Shown here: positions 1 to 11,789 of the stretch, in pieces | Layout: every line of letters begins with the position of its first letter | Position numbering within the stretch: position 1 is the first letter of the stretch | Source of the DNA: Lamellibrachia satsuma | Lineage: Eukaryota > Annelida > Polychaeta > Sabellida > Siboglinidae | Assembly (NCBI GenBank): GCA_033239005.1 | Contig: BSQZ01000080.1 | Coordinates: 222,501 to 286,500, forward strand | Direction of reading: 5' to 3' | DNA length: 64,000 nucleotides | The notes under the pieces: generated by a model | What the model was told of the DNA's origin: nothing | Seen by the model: the letters and a program-made list of their open reading frames with translations, nothing else | The model's database searches: none | Made by a program: the position numbers and the translations under genes

Positions 1-571
1 GCATGATCAAAAGGAGCTCGCAGTGCAAACTGGGATATATTTATTAAATGTCACGAGACCTCGGTGCAGCTAATTGTGCACAGCTAAAGTATTTGTAAGA
101 GTCGTTCTTCACACTAATTTTGGACAGATGCATGGAGAACCAGACTGGTGTACGTGATTTCTGTCTGACACAGTTACATGGTTGTTTAGTGCCCTGTTAT
201 TTGTTTGTTCTGTTACTGGTGTCCTGCGGTCCTATATGACAGGCGTGTCATATTTGAAGACGTGACTGGCAGCATGGCCTATACTTGTAGGGTATTGTGG
301 AGAATACGGCGTTGACAGGGAAACTGTCTGCTTCACCTGACACTGATGATGGGGTGCTTTCCTAACCACCCTCTTTCACCTTCTGTCATCACTAGGCATT
401 CTCACATAATGTAGAGTGGTCTAACTGTTCTATAATGTTGTTGTGTCGTTTCCTTGTGTGGTTATTGCTAGTTCCTTACCACATGGTACATCACATTGGC
501 TGGTATAGGTGCATAAAAAGATGCTCATGATAACTTTCTTCTTCTTAACATCCTTGGGACCTTTCAAAATG
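1..571. other. Unassigned sequence at left edge
   Basis: No exon, RNA gene or repeat array could be supported here. It may be intron or upstream sequence of the PDZ-protein gene that follows on the plus strand. Confidence 0.4.
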
Positions 572-1169
572 CATTACACTTCACCCCTGGCAGACATTAC
601 ACTTCACCCCTGGCAGACATTACACTTCACCCCTGGCAGATATTACATTTCACCCCTGGCAGACATTACACTTCACCTCTGGCAGACATTACACTTCACC
701 CCTGGCAGACATTACACTTCACCCCTGGCAGACATTACATTTCACCCCTGGCAGGCATTACATTTCACCCCTGGCAGACATTACATTTCACCTCTGGCAG
801 ACATTACGCTTCACCCCTGGCAGACATTACACTTCACCCCTGGCAGACATCACATTTCACCCCTGGCAGACATTACATTTCATCCCTGGCAGACATTACA
901 CTTCACCCCTGGCATACATTACACTACACCCCTGGCAAACATTACACTTCACCCCTGGCAGACATTACATTTCACCCCTGGCAGACATTACACTTCACCC
1001 CTGGCATACATTACACTTCACCCCTGGCAGACATTACATTTCACCCCTGGCAGACATTACACTTCACCCCTGGCATACATTACACTTCACCCCTGGCAGA
1101 CATTACACTTCACCCCTGGCATACATTACATTTCACCCCTGGCAGACATTACACTTCACCCTGGCAGAC
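572..1169. repeat. 23-bp minisatellite, about 26 copies
   Basis: Unit is close to ATTACACTTCACCCCTGG plus CAGAC, with scattered substitutions (cttc/tttc, gcagac/gcatac). Because 23 is not a multiple of 3 and the unit lacks stops, it gives a 269-codon open frame at 509-1318, which is not a gene. Confidence 0.95.
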
Positions 1170-1189
1170 TTGTTCATTCCAACAACAAC

Positions 1190-1570
1190 TCAATTTCTCA
1201 TGGAAGTATTGAGCCACACTACACTTACTGCATGGAGAATACACTTTCATTTATAGCCACCAAAGCAAGGCACACATTTATACAGCTGAGTGAACTGAGG
1301 CAGTGTGGAGTGAACTGAGGCAGTGTGGAGTGAACTGAGGCAATGTGGAGTGAACTGAGGCAGTGTGGAGTGAACTGAGGCAGTGTGGAGTGAACTGAGG
1401 AAATGTGGAGTGAACTGAAGCAGTGTGGAGTGAACTGAGGCAATGTGGAGTGAACTGAGGTAATGTGGAGTGAATGAACTTGTCCAAACTTTGAAATGGC
1501 AGCAAGAGAATTTGAACCACGGTCCTCTTGAATAAGTCCAACAGTTTAACCAATATGTCACTGTGCCCCT
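1190..1570 (-). mobile_element. tRNA-derived SINE with expanded internal segment
   Basis: The minus strand of about 1480-1570 reads as a tRNA-like head: an A-box-like stretch around the GTTAAA, then GGTTCAAATTC, close to the pol III B-box consensus. It is followed by a 'gctgccatttcaaa' joint. The same head and joint occur at 30.4 kb. The body resembles 30340-30420 (atagcca...cagctgag against atagcca...ctgctgag) but is interrupted by the 20-bp array at 1289-1473. Confidence 0.7.
1289..1473. repeat. 20-bp minisatellite inside a SINE, about 9 copies
   Basis: Unit AGTGAACTGAGGCAGTGTGG with aatg/gtg variants. The SINE copy at 30415-30445 carries this segment essentially once, so the array is a local expansion of SINE body sequence. 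Confidence 0.9.
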
Positions 1571-2319
1571 ACAAATTTACACCTGTTTTGGTTTTGGTAG
1601 CGGTGAATATCATTTGAATTCAAATTAGACAGCATCATTGTGCTGCTGATATCACAAATATCTACATGTAGTAACGATAAATATTATGAAAATGTAAAAA
1701 GAAAATAGGAGAGATAAATTATTTGTTTTATTACATCAATTGGCTTGAATATATAATACATTTTTCAGGTACCTGCGTTAATAAATTGCAATTATTTCAC
1801 AAAACTCCGTAATTTTGTAGTGGGCACACACTGCCACCTACTGGTGGCCAATGTTCTTATAACAACACAAACATGTGCTGCCACTGGTGTGTGCTGGGTT
1901 TTTAACTCTCCTCATACTCAATACAACATGGTAGACTGTGTGCATTGCAGTCGCAGCTATTTAATTCAATTCAATTCAATGCTTTATTCGCGGACTCCAT
2001 ACAATATACAAATACAGTGGGGTTCCATAAGTGTGTTCCTTGTGAACTGTAGTTACCTGTACAGAATAAAAATAGCACAGCTGCTTCAGCTAACAAGAAA
2101 GTGGGAATAATTCACATCACTGTTAATAATGCTACAAACTGATAAATATTCAGAGGACTGCAGTCCACATATTACACAATTATTGTAAACAAACATGTGA
2201 CTAGCACTACAATACCTGTTTAATCCGAGCATCATTCACAATATATTGTTGTATGAAACATAGAATATGTGAACAAAACTGATGGAAACCTAAATTTAAT
2301 TTTTTTTACTTGTGTGTAG
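1571..2319. other. AT-rich sequence with a LINE 3' tail
   Basis: On the minus strand, 1960-2050 reads as a LINE-like 3' end: AATAAAGC followed by (ATTGA)n. Otherwise nothing recognisable. It probably belongs to the intron upstream of the exon at 2320. Confidence 0.45.
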
Positions 2320-2454
2320 GGGAGACCAGGGGAGTCCAATGGTGGAAACAGGATGTTGTTTGCCAAGTCATCGGCTGTACCCAAGCATCGTCATGGTTAC
2401 GGACTGCACAAGGCGGGATCTCGGGGCTCTCTGGACAACAGTCTGCCAAACCTT
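2320..2454 (+). CDS. PDZ-protein exon A
   Basis: Forty-five codons between acceptor tgtgtag and donor GTAAGT, phase 0 on both sides. It encodes a Gly/Ser/basic peptide ending SRGSLDNSLPNL. The other open frame through this stretch would not join the next exon. Confidence 0.7.
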
Positions 2455-5400
2455 GTAAGTTCATCTTTTATTCTTACTTTCACTGGTATCAACAAGGTAG
2501 TCTTTTAATGTATGATATGATAATTTAGGCAATCCTTCACTAAAATTACAGGGCCCTTATTATTTGCATATGAAGCTGTGATGATAAAAAGAGGATTACC
2601 AATTATTCATATTAGTGATATATCACTATAGGTTCACTTTTCAATGGGTGAATGTTTTCAGATAAAATAAATTTAGGAAATGTTTTGCTACCTGAGTAAA
2701 CGTGTATCAACTGAAGCAATTCAGTTTAAAAACAGCACTGTGATTAAAAATGTGCATAAAGGTAAAAAAGTAAAAGATAAGGTTCTCATATAATGTTGTA
2801 TCTGGTCCTTGATAAAGCACTTTATTCAAAGCACTTTCCCCCCTGTTCATGTGAACATTAATTTGACTTCTCAAGGAAGCATTCAGCTATGTTGCAATTA
2901 CTGCACAAATACTACTCATTAATTTATGTCCACCACAGAGTGTTCTGCCTGCTATGCCACTGGGCCACTGTTGGTAGTGTCGTCTAAGAGTGACCCCACT
3001 GCCACATTGTGCTCACACTATCATTACACCAACTAATGTCCACAACAGAAGAACCAGTAAAAACGTTGGTAATGGACCTAATTATTGCTCAGGCCACCTC
3101 GTGCGGTCCCTGTGAGTGAGTTTCTCAGGTAGACTGTGCACCTGAACTTACTGGTCATTGAGAGGTGGGTGGGGCTTGTCATTGACTGATATAGATCTAA
3201 CAGGTGCGCTAGTCGGTGGTGACAATCTCTCCATCCAAACAACTGTAAAAGACAGTGGTCACCTCTGTTCTTTGGCAGTAATACAATTCCCAAAGTAGGC
3301 CAATCAACCAGTTTTAGGCTACTCGACTCAGCTGTTTAGACTGACATGAAGAATTCACGTTGGACACATATGGCTGTCTCTACAGGTGGTATATCAGTCG
3401 ATCTGTGTTTAAATGACAGCAGGAATGTCACATGTATTCAGTGGTATGTTATCACTGGGAAATAAAAACAACTCTTGAAGTACGACACACCCACGACTCA
3501 AGAGAATGGTTAAAGTACTACATATGAATTTTGTGAAACGCAACACGCAAAAACATTAAACAATTGTTGGACTCTCAATAAGCCAATGGTTTCCATGTCC
3601 ACTTGCCATCTGGGCCTTTACCTTGGATGGCAATCTTGTTAAATCTTGTGAAATCTTCCTCTATTCATTTTACCTTCTGACTAATACCCATGTGATATGT
3701 CAGCCAGTGTTACAAGATATGTGGGTGTATAAACATTGACCATTAGAATAATCTCACTGCTGTCCGAGGTGAGCACATTTCATTCAGTTCATGTTAGCAC
3801 AGCTGCATGAACAAGTAGCCGTGAATGAAGCAGTCATATGATGGAGTAGTTTCTCTTGTTGATGGCATCACTTGGTTGAATGGTTCCTGTAGGAGTTGAA
3901 TAAAATTGCTGGTCAAAATATTTGACTGCCTACTACACTGAGTAGGAACCTTCTGTTCATAGTCACCTAAAAAACAGAGCAAAATCAAAGTTTAGTTTGT
4001 TTTTTAAATTGCAATTCCCCGCTCTGGAAGCAAGTGCATGCAACAGCCATACATTCGCCCCATTGGGTTTCGGCCCTCTGTCAATTCACACCAGGTGATC
4101 TGTTGTTCAGGGTGACGCTTGTTGCCCACCCCTTTTCATGGGGTTCACCTTGGTAGAGTGAATATGTGATTTATATGGCAGAATAAGCAATTGTAAATCA
4201 TGCCTTCAGATGGCAGCATAATCTAGGTCAGCCATTGAAGGCAGAACAATTGCTGCAGGGTGATACTTCTCCTCTTGTATTGTGTCTTTCTTCCAGTGAC
4301 CTGAGTGTATGAGTCAACACAGTAAATGTTTTAGGGGCGATGGAGCTATTTATACACCTGCTGATATATTGTCTTGTTGTACACATTGTTTTGTTGACCA
4401 GATTCCTTATTAAGTTGTTGATAAAGCACCTGTGACAGCTGTGTCAAAGGTGTATCTGTTCACATGATTCCCTACTTTATATCGATCCAAGTACCAATAC
4501 ACATGTAGAATAAGTATCAGCAGAGTCTATTCAATTTAGCCATTTTATGGTGTTTAATTACTTGTGTGTGTATATACATGCATGCACGCACGCATACACA
4601 CATGCATGCACACACACAAATAGGGGTCAGCTCACCATCAACATGATGCATCACCAGTCTTGTTTACTGAACATACTGTCCATGTCTAAATGCCTGGAGT
4701 CACTGAACCATGACAGTTTCCTGTGTTGACAGTGAACAACTAGCATATAATTAGGTGATTGTAGGTGTATAGCTGGTTGTTGGCATGCTGCATAGAATGG
4801 TGCGGATCACATTTCACTAAGGGCTGCTTAAGTGTATTCATGACTTTCCATATCAGTGATATGTGCCGTGCTTTTACAAGCTTCACTTAAATATGAAATA
4901 TCAGTCACGTAGAGACCACGTTTATAAAAATTAAAAATGGTTATCAGCCACAAAGTTAACAAAACAAAAAAATTGAGAACAGTTGTAATTTATCAAAAAG
5001 GTTTTCAGGCCATAGAAAAATGTCATCTTTCGTGCATGATTGATAAATTTGACATGATATACTATTCACAAGTCGCTAACTTAATTACACTGTAGTCCTA
5101 CTCTGTGTAGAATCTAACATTTACTTTTATGGAGGCAAGTGCCTTATTTTCTTATTTATAAGATAGCTATGACAGAAGTGCACTCAACCACGACTCAGAG
5201 CAGGTGGTATTCTAAGCATGTGTGTCACGTCCATTGTCCCAGCAATACAATGTGTATTCAGGAAAGAAAACAAGTATTTGTATGTTACACCAAATGCATG
5301 ACCTTGTTATGCATAGATAAATATTAGTTTCTGCTGTAGCAGCCCGTGTACATATTGAAGTTTGCTTTTATGTCAGTTGAATAGGCTGCACTTGGAGCCT

Positions 5401-8400
5401 TGTGAACTTATTCCATTGTTCCCAAGTGTGGTAATTGTTCTGCAGCGCTGAAGTGAAAATATAAGAACTTGTCACACATGACTGACTACCCAGTAGTGAA
5501 GCTGTTTTCCCATAACACTTTACTCATGTAGTGATTTGTTTGGTGGAATGTCAGTGTTAATGATATATTTCGGCATGACAAAAATAATATTATCAGTGAA
5601 TTTATCTCTCAGCAGGAGGGCTCTTGAAATAATACTTTGCTATTGCTGCCAGGTGCTACACTCAGTGTCTGTTGTGTTGCTGCCAGGTGCTACACTCAGT
5701 GTCTGTTGTGTTGCTGCCAGGTGCTACACTCAGTGTCTGTTGTGTTGCTGCCAGGTGCTACACTCACTGTCCGTTGTGTTGCTGCCAGGTGCTACACTCA
5801 GTGTATGTTGTGTTGCTGCCAGGTGCTATACTCAGTGTCTGTTATGTTGCTGCCAGGTGCTATACTCAGTGTATGTTGTGTTGCTGCCAGGTGTTATACT
5901 CAGTGTCTGTTCTGTTGCTGCCAGGTGCTATACTCAGTGTCTGTTGTGTTGCTGCCAGGTGCTACACTCAGTGTATGTTGTGTTGCTGCCAGGGGCTATA
6001 CTCAGTGTCTGTTATGTTGCTGCCAGGTGCTATACTCAGTGTATGTTGTGTTGCTGCCAGGTGCTATACTCAGTGTCTGTTCTGTTGCTGCTAGGTGCTA
6101 CACTCAGTGTCTGTTCTGTTGCTGCTAGGTGCTACACTCAGTGTCTGTTCTGTTGCTGCCAGGTGCTACACTCAGTGTCTGTCCTGTTGCTGCCAGGTGC
6201 TACACTCAGTGTCTGTTCTGTTGCTGCCAGGTGCTACACTCAGTGTCTGTTCTGTTGCTGCCAGGTGCTACACTCAGTGTCTGTTGTGTTGCTGCCAGGT
6301 GCTACACTCAGTGTCTGTTCTGTTGCTGCCAGGTGCTACACTCAGTGTCTGTTCTGTTGCTGCCAGGTGCTACACTCAGTGTCTGTTCTGTTGCTGCCAG
6401 GTGCTACACTCAGTGTCTGTTCTGTTGCTGCCAGGTGCTACACTCAGTGTCTGTTCTGTTGCTGCCAGGTGCTACACTCAGTGTCTGTTCTGTTGCTGCC
6501 AGGTGCTACACTCAGTGTCTGTTGTGTTGCTGCTAGGTGCTACACTCAGTGTCTGTCCTGTTGCTGCCAGGCAACAGAAAAGTAGATGGACATACAGACA
6601 GATGGACAAACAGACAGTTAGATGGACAGACAGACAGATAGATGGACAGACAGACAGATGGACAAAGAGACAGTTAGATGGACAGACAGACAGGTGGACA
6701 AACAGACAGTTAGATGGACAGACAGACAGATAGATGGACAGACAGACAAATGGATAGACAGACAGATGGATGGACAGACAGACAGATAGACATACATATG
6801 GGTGGACAGACAGATAGGTGGACAGACAGATGGACAGACAAATGGACAAACAGACAGATGGACAGACAGAGAGACAAACTGGTGAACAGACAGATGGACA
6901 GATGGACAGACAGAGAGATGAACAGACAGATGGACAGATGGACAAACAGATGGATGGACAGATGGACAGACAGAGAGATGAACAGACAGACGGACAGATG
7001 GACAGACAGATAGATGGACAGACAGATAAAATGGATGGACAGCCAGACAGATGGACAAGCAGAGGATGGATGACAGACAATAATGTATTAACAACCATTC
7101 AACTTGTCACAAGTGTCTTGTGTGTCATATGTCACTTATTGGTGTTGCAGGAGCCGGAGGTGATCAGCGTGTTGTTGGAGAGTCGAGACCCGATCGGACT
7201 GGGCTTTGACATCTGTGGGAGCATGAGAGATGGTATCTACGTGAGTCAAGTCCATAACCGGGGCCCAGCCATAGAGACAGGACTCGTCAAGATAGGTAAA
7301 GTTTACCTTACTTACTTGCTTATCCTCTTTGTGCCCAGGTCTAGCACATCAGGTTCATATAAGATCTCGCCAGTTCCCTCATTCTTGGACTCTCCTTGCA
7401 ACTGTGCCCCAAATCACCCCAGCAGCCTTCAGTTCCCTATGTCTTTAGCTCTCCCTGTTGCTATCCCCCAAGTCAGCCCAGCAGCCTTCAGTACCCTCCG
7501 TCTTGGGTTCTCCCTGTCACTATCCCCCAAGTCAGCCCAGCAGCCTTCAGTTCCCTCTATCTTTGGCTCTTCCTGTTGCTGTGCCCCAAGTCAGCCCAGC
7601 AGCCTTCAATTCCCTCTGTCTTGGGCTCTCCTTGTCGCTATCCCCTAAGTCATCTCAATGTTTTTTGCCCATTTTCCTCTTCCATTTTGGGGTCCAATCC
7701 TTTTCAAGATAATGCATATATTTCTCAGAACCTCTGACTGAACTGATATGCACTGACTGAACTGATACTCACTAACTGATCTCTGTTGCAGGTGACCGAG
7801 TGCTGAGTATGACGATCTCGTTTGAGAACATGGTTTTGGAAGATGCTCTCACCATCATCAGCTACGCGTCCCCGTATCCCGTCCGTGTTCTCCTCCAGAA
7901 GGCAGCATCTCTCGAGGACTCTGAGTCGCTGACCAATGGCCGGAGCGACCTACAACACTCGCTCTACTACCGCAGTCAGTCGCTGAATGACCTTAGTCAG
8001 ATCAGCAAGGACGGGCTAATGGGGCCTCGTAGGGCCTTCTCCGACATGCGAACATTGCCGATGGAGCGGAACAAGAAATGGGCAGGGAATCATGGGGATA
8101 TTCCCGAAAAGGATGAGTCAGAAATGGTCCAACAGAGGGCATCTGATGCGTCGATCGAAATCCATGAAATGAAGATTGACAGCAGCGATCTGATGTGCGA
8201 GTCATCCGAGGTCAACTCGGGTGAAGTCATGATAAAGGTCAGCGGTGATGATGACAGAGGAAATATAGATGACAAAGAAAAACGTGATGCATTGCTACGG
8301 AAACAGGAAGAAGAAGATTCGATGCAGAAGTTGTCAGTGGAGGATAAACTAGCAGTGATCCGACTCAGCTACGAGAATCCTGAAGATTCCGACATCGATT

Positions 8401-9395
8401 CTGCTGCAACGGGGGGCAGAACTAACGATGATGTCAGTAGCAAGCCGCTCGACAGCTCAAACGTCTCGATGGATGTTAACTTAAGCGAAGACTCAATTCT
8501 TATGCGAGACGAGCCCACGATTCCCCTGGAGTCATCATCGCAGGAACAGGGTGCTAATGGACAATCACAGAAGCTTGCCCTAAGGGTGGAAGATGAGGGT
8601 GTCCGGGCTGTACTGAGGGATTACTTCAGCGGCCAGCCTGGCCTCATGGAACAGTTCGGGATAAGCGAACCATCATCGGGCAACACGAGCGACATGGCAG
8701 AATCGCAACCCACGAACATCATGGTCGAGAGGCAGTCTCTAGAAGTAGAGGACATAAAGATGCGCTCGTCTGAAGAATCAACACCATCATCCAGTTTTGA
8801 CATCCAAGATAATGCCAATTTAAAGGACGGTGCGCGGTCTGATTCACCAGTGTTAAAATGGCCATCAGGCGGTCTGTCATTTGAAGTCGCGCCAGCTAAT
8901 CTCAATCAGAGCAAAGTGCAGGAAAAGGAGGTGGAACGCAAGGGCGGAATGGCATATTACGTGCGAATGGAGGAACAACACAATCCCATTCCAGAAATCT
9001 ACAATTTCCCTTTTCCCAAGATGGGTGACATTTCTCAACCATCGCTCATTGATGTGTCTAAGCGTGACGATGTATCATCAGCCCTGCCAGTGGCTGATTG
9101 TGACACTGCTTTGGAAAACAACAATGTAAGTGATGCAGAAAGCATTGCACGAAAGAAACGGGTTATACACCCAAGTCCTATGGACTTGTCAGATGAGAAT
9201 GGTTACGGTGATGACGACGATGGGAAATCAACACCCAGCCGAAACAGCAGCAACGATGCATCTGAGAAAGGTACATTGCTAAATGCGAAGGCAAAGCTGT
9301 CGGTCGAAGACATTACCGTGATTCGATGCGACGACACACAAGCAGCATATGTTGCGACAGTCCAGTCAGACAGTGCAGATGAAACAGAGGCATAG
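2320..9395 (+). CDS. PDZ-domain protein, periaxin/AHNAK-like PDZ (three 3' exons)
   Basis: Exons 2320-2454, 7151-7295 and 7792-9395 join in phase (0, then 1) into about 627 codons ending at TAG 9393-9395. Seen: a basic/serine-rich lead (SRGSLDNSLPNL); a PDZ domain across exons 2-3 with the GLGF carboxylate-binding loop (PIGLGFDICGS), GIYVSQV, a GPA..TGLVKIGDRVLS turn and FEN...EDAL...PYPV at its end; then about 480 residues of acidic, Ser-rich, low-order sequence. The FEN/EDAL/PYxV pattern is shared with the PDZ of periaxin and AHNAK, which serve as membrane-cortex scaffolds; that kinship is from family knowledge. Function is inferred as scaffolding. The repeated KLSVED motif (near 8327 and 9295) may be a short linear motif. 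The start is uncertain: ATG 2353 is in frame, but the acceptor before 2320 implies an upstream exon. Confidence 0.8.
2840..2965 (-). mobile_element. SINE fragment
   Basis: The segment with tctcaagg...attcagctatgttgcaatta resembles the body of the SINE at 30320-30370 (tctcagcaac...ttcagccatgctgcaatta). It ends near ccactgggcc, which reads as the head of the element on the minus strand. Confidence 0.5.
3555..3660 (+). mobile_element. Solo 3' tail of the local CR1-like LINE
   Basis: It matches, in inverse orientation, the sequences downstream of the LINE ORFs at 27420-27530 and 32349-32450 (ttgttggactctcaataagc ... ggcaatcttgttaaatctt). No coding part is attached. Confidence 0.6.
5636..6572. 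repeat. 34-bp minisatellite, about 27 copies
   Basis: The unit contains TGTTGCTGCCAGGTGCTACA followed by CTCAGTGTCTGT plus one variable base pair. The 34-bp period rotates through all frames without stops, giving five overlapping false ORFs. It lies in the PDZ-gene intron. Confidence 0.95.
6573..7075. repeat. GACAGACAGATG-type microsatellite
   Basis: About 500 bp of GACA/GATG tetramers with interruptions, directly abutting the 34-bp array. It ends about 75 bp before the exon at 7151. Confidence 0.9.
7151..7295 (+). CDS. PDZ-protein exon B (first half of PDZ)
   Basis: Acceptor gtgttgcag, donor G|GTAAAG. It encodes EPEVISVLLESRDP then the GLGF loop, GIYVSQV and TGLVKI. Phase 0 in, phase 1 out. 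Confidence 0.9.
7395..7660. repeat. 60-bp minisatellite in PDZ-gene intron
   Basis: Four to five diverged units built on AGCCCAGCAGCCTTCAGT ... CTCTCCCTGTTGCTATCCCC. It sits between the two PDZ-coding exons. Confidence 0.85.
7792..9395 (+). CDS. PDZ-protein terminal exon
   Basis: Acceptor ctgttgcag. The first codon is split (G|GT) and continues GDRVLSMT. It completes the PDZ fold, then encodes a long acidic, Ser/Asp/Glu-rich tail with no further domain that I recognise, and ends at TAG 9393. Confidence 0.92.
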
Positions 9396-11735
9396 AACTT
9401 AGCCACTCTGTCTATGAAACTTATCAAAGACATTGTTACTATGTTACACTGCTCACATGCACTGTTGATATTGTTGGGGAAGTCATGGAAGCCAAGGCAA
9501 TCTAGATGTACAAAAGGATAAGTTTGCTCAGAATGAAACAGTTACGTAGTCTTACGTTTACAACGAAACCTTTCAACTGATGCCATGCTGATGATTTCAA
9601 TATCAGTTGTGGGATCATTCAAGGGCAGCCCATTCAAGCACCAGAAATAGATAAACATCCCAAAGTGATCCCGATTAATATGCAGTCCGTTACGATAGCA
9701 CTATGGAGGTAGACATGTTGGTAATGTGGGTTCATGATTTACATTTCAAAAATATTCCAGATGTTAAGAACTGAAAATAATTTCAGGCTACTGAGGCAGC
9801 ATGTATACACTATGAAAACTGCAGTAGCACTGATATTGACTGAGTACAGAATCACTAAATATAACGTAATTCTCAGGAACACGACATGGGAATACCTGTT
9901 GTCAACAATCTGCTTCTCCCAAACAGTTAGTCCCCAGCATTTCCCCTTGAGGGACAATTCTACAAAACCACTAAGTTTGGAAAGCTTTTGCAAGTTTATT
10001 ATAAATATAATGCCAGGGTTTAGCTTCTAACCTATTTAATGTTGCCAAATCAAATGTTGCTTATTTTAACACAGACACAAGTCAAAACTCGTTCTTAATA
10101 AGACTGAATCATTTATTCGGCTGATTATTTAAAGCAATTTATAAACCTGTATATTTGTTAGATGAAATGATGTTGTACAAAGTCACTTATGATGTAATAC
10201 AAAGGTAGTTGGTTATTTTGTACAAGACTAGCATTGTATAGAGGCATTGTTTTGTTGCAGCTGTGTGAGACATGATGCATTTATTCTAACACAATGTGTT
10301 TATATAACTGAATGATAAAGCACATACCATATATTACATTGTGCTATGTTTAGCTGACACACAACATGTTGGGTGACACAGCTATTATTAAGTGTATTAG
10401 TTTACACAAAAATATCCAGATGTCTGCATTTACATAAAATTAGCAGAAGTAATTACAAATAATCAAATTGATTACGAACCAACATTTTGGAGTATGATCA
10501 ACTTTGTTTCAACCAAAGAAGTACATTTATTGGGTGTTGATAAAATGTGGTACATCAGCAGATATTAGTGCATATTATTTGTTTTCGTGCTTTTGTATGA
10601 TGACAGATTGTTTTAATGCATAAATGTTCAGTGGCGGCTGCTGGTAAAAGTAATACTTTATTGCTGTGCTGTACAACATAATCTTTTGGTTTGATGTTAA
10701 GCAACACACATCCACAGGATTAGCTTTTGGTGTTAACTTTGAGCCTACTTCTGGATTGAGGAGTGGACAATGTAATACTGATATTGTTATGTATATTATG
10801 TTGTTGCACCAGTTGTTGTCTTCAAGTAGACAGTTTTAAGCTCAGCTCCTATATTCTTCAGTACTTTGTGCCTGCACGATTATAATTATATAGATTTACA
10901 TGAAATGGGTCAATTTCAGGCTTTGATGCTGTTCTTAAAAGAAAACAGTGATGCTTAATTTGTTATAGTACAATCGGTGGAATCATAAAAATTTAATTGA
11001 ACCAATAGTGGTAGAAGTTTTAAGATTTTAATATATCTTTGTGTAACAATTAGGAATTTTTTTTTTTAAAGAACCTCACCTGGCAATTTCTTTACAACTG
11101 TATAAATATGTGAAATCTTTAAAGTTTCTAGCACTGGAAGATACAATTTGTCAACAGGAAAAGGTTACATTTTTACACAAACATCAGTGAATAGGTCATT
11201 TCGAAACTTCAAAATGTTCATAGTTTTTTTGTGAATACAGGAGCTTATTTTTAGATGAATTTATGATGTTAGATGTTTGATAACATTTACCTCAAAGCAA
11301 CACATTTGTACAGTTGCGACGTTCTTGTCATTTATACTATATTATATTCTTTTAGTTAATCATGTTGATGCATTTAAAAAACTGTTAATGATTGTTTGTT
11401 TTGCAAGGGTTACGACCCTGAAACATGTGAAGCAGACACGTTTTGCTGTCAATTGTAAAAAAAATTATGTTTATATGTGAAATCACATCCCACAGCAAAT
11501 CTGTACTTGCAAATACATAATATCATGTTGTAATATTTTCACAAATAACTGCTAACAGGTAAACTGTTAACTAGGGGTTAAGGTTATGTCTTGAATAATA
11601 TTAGTTGTATTTTTATCATCAGTATACTGTAGTTTGTATACCTGTATATCTTGTTAAATGTTGACTACATGAAATAAAATTGTTAACATATGACAGAAAT
11701 AAAAGTAACGTAAAACTGAACATGCATTTGTTTGA
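9396..11735 (+). other. Probable 3' UTR and downstream AT-rich DNA
   Basis: No ORF of note. Poly(A)-signal-like AATAAA occurs near 11672 and 11697 (gaaataaaattg, agaaataaaagt), so the PDZ transcript could extend to about 11.7 kb. That end is inferred. Confidence 0.5.
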
Positions 11736-11789
11736 TTCATTTTATATGTAGAATTGAAATGTAGAGAGCAATGAATGGACATGGCTGAT

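Larger units (their letters stand above)
2455..5635. other. Intron of PDZ gene, 5' part
   Basis: Holds a SINE fragment (about 2840-2965) and a solo LINE tail (3555-3660). A CA/CATG-rich simple repeat lies near 4560-4620. No exon was recognised in the remaining AT-rich sequence. Confidence 0.6.

Noticed and set aside
509..1318. 269-codon ORF
   Set aside because: Made of the 23-bp array; low-complexity period, no start context or splice partners.
5536..6733. Several overlapping Cys-rich ORFs
   Set aside because: The 34-bp period lacks stops and cycles through all three frames; not protein coding.
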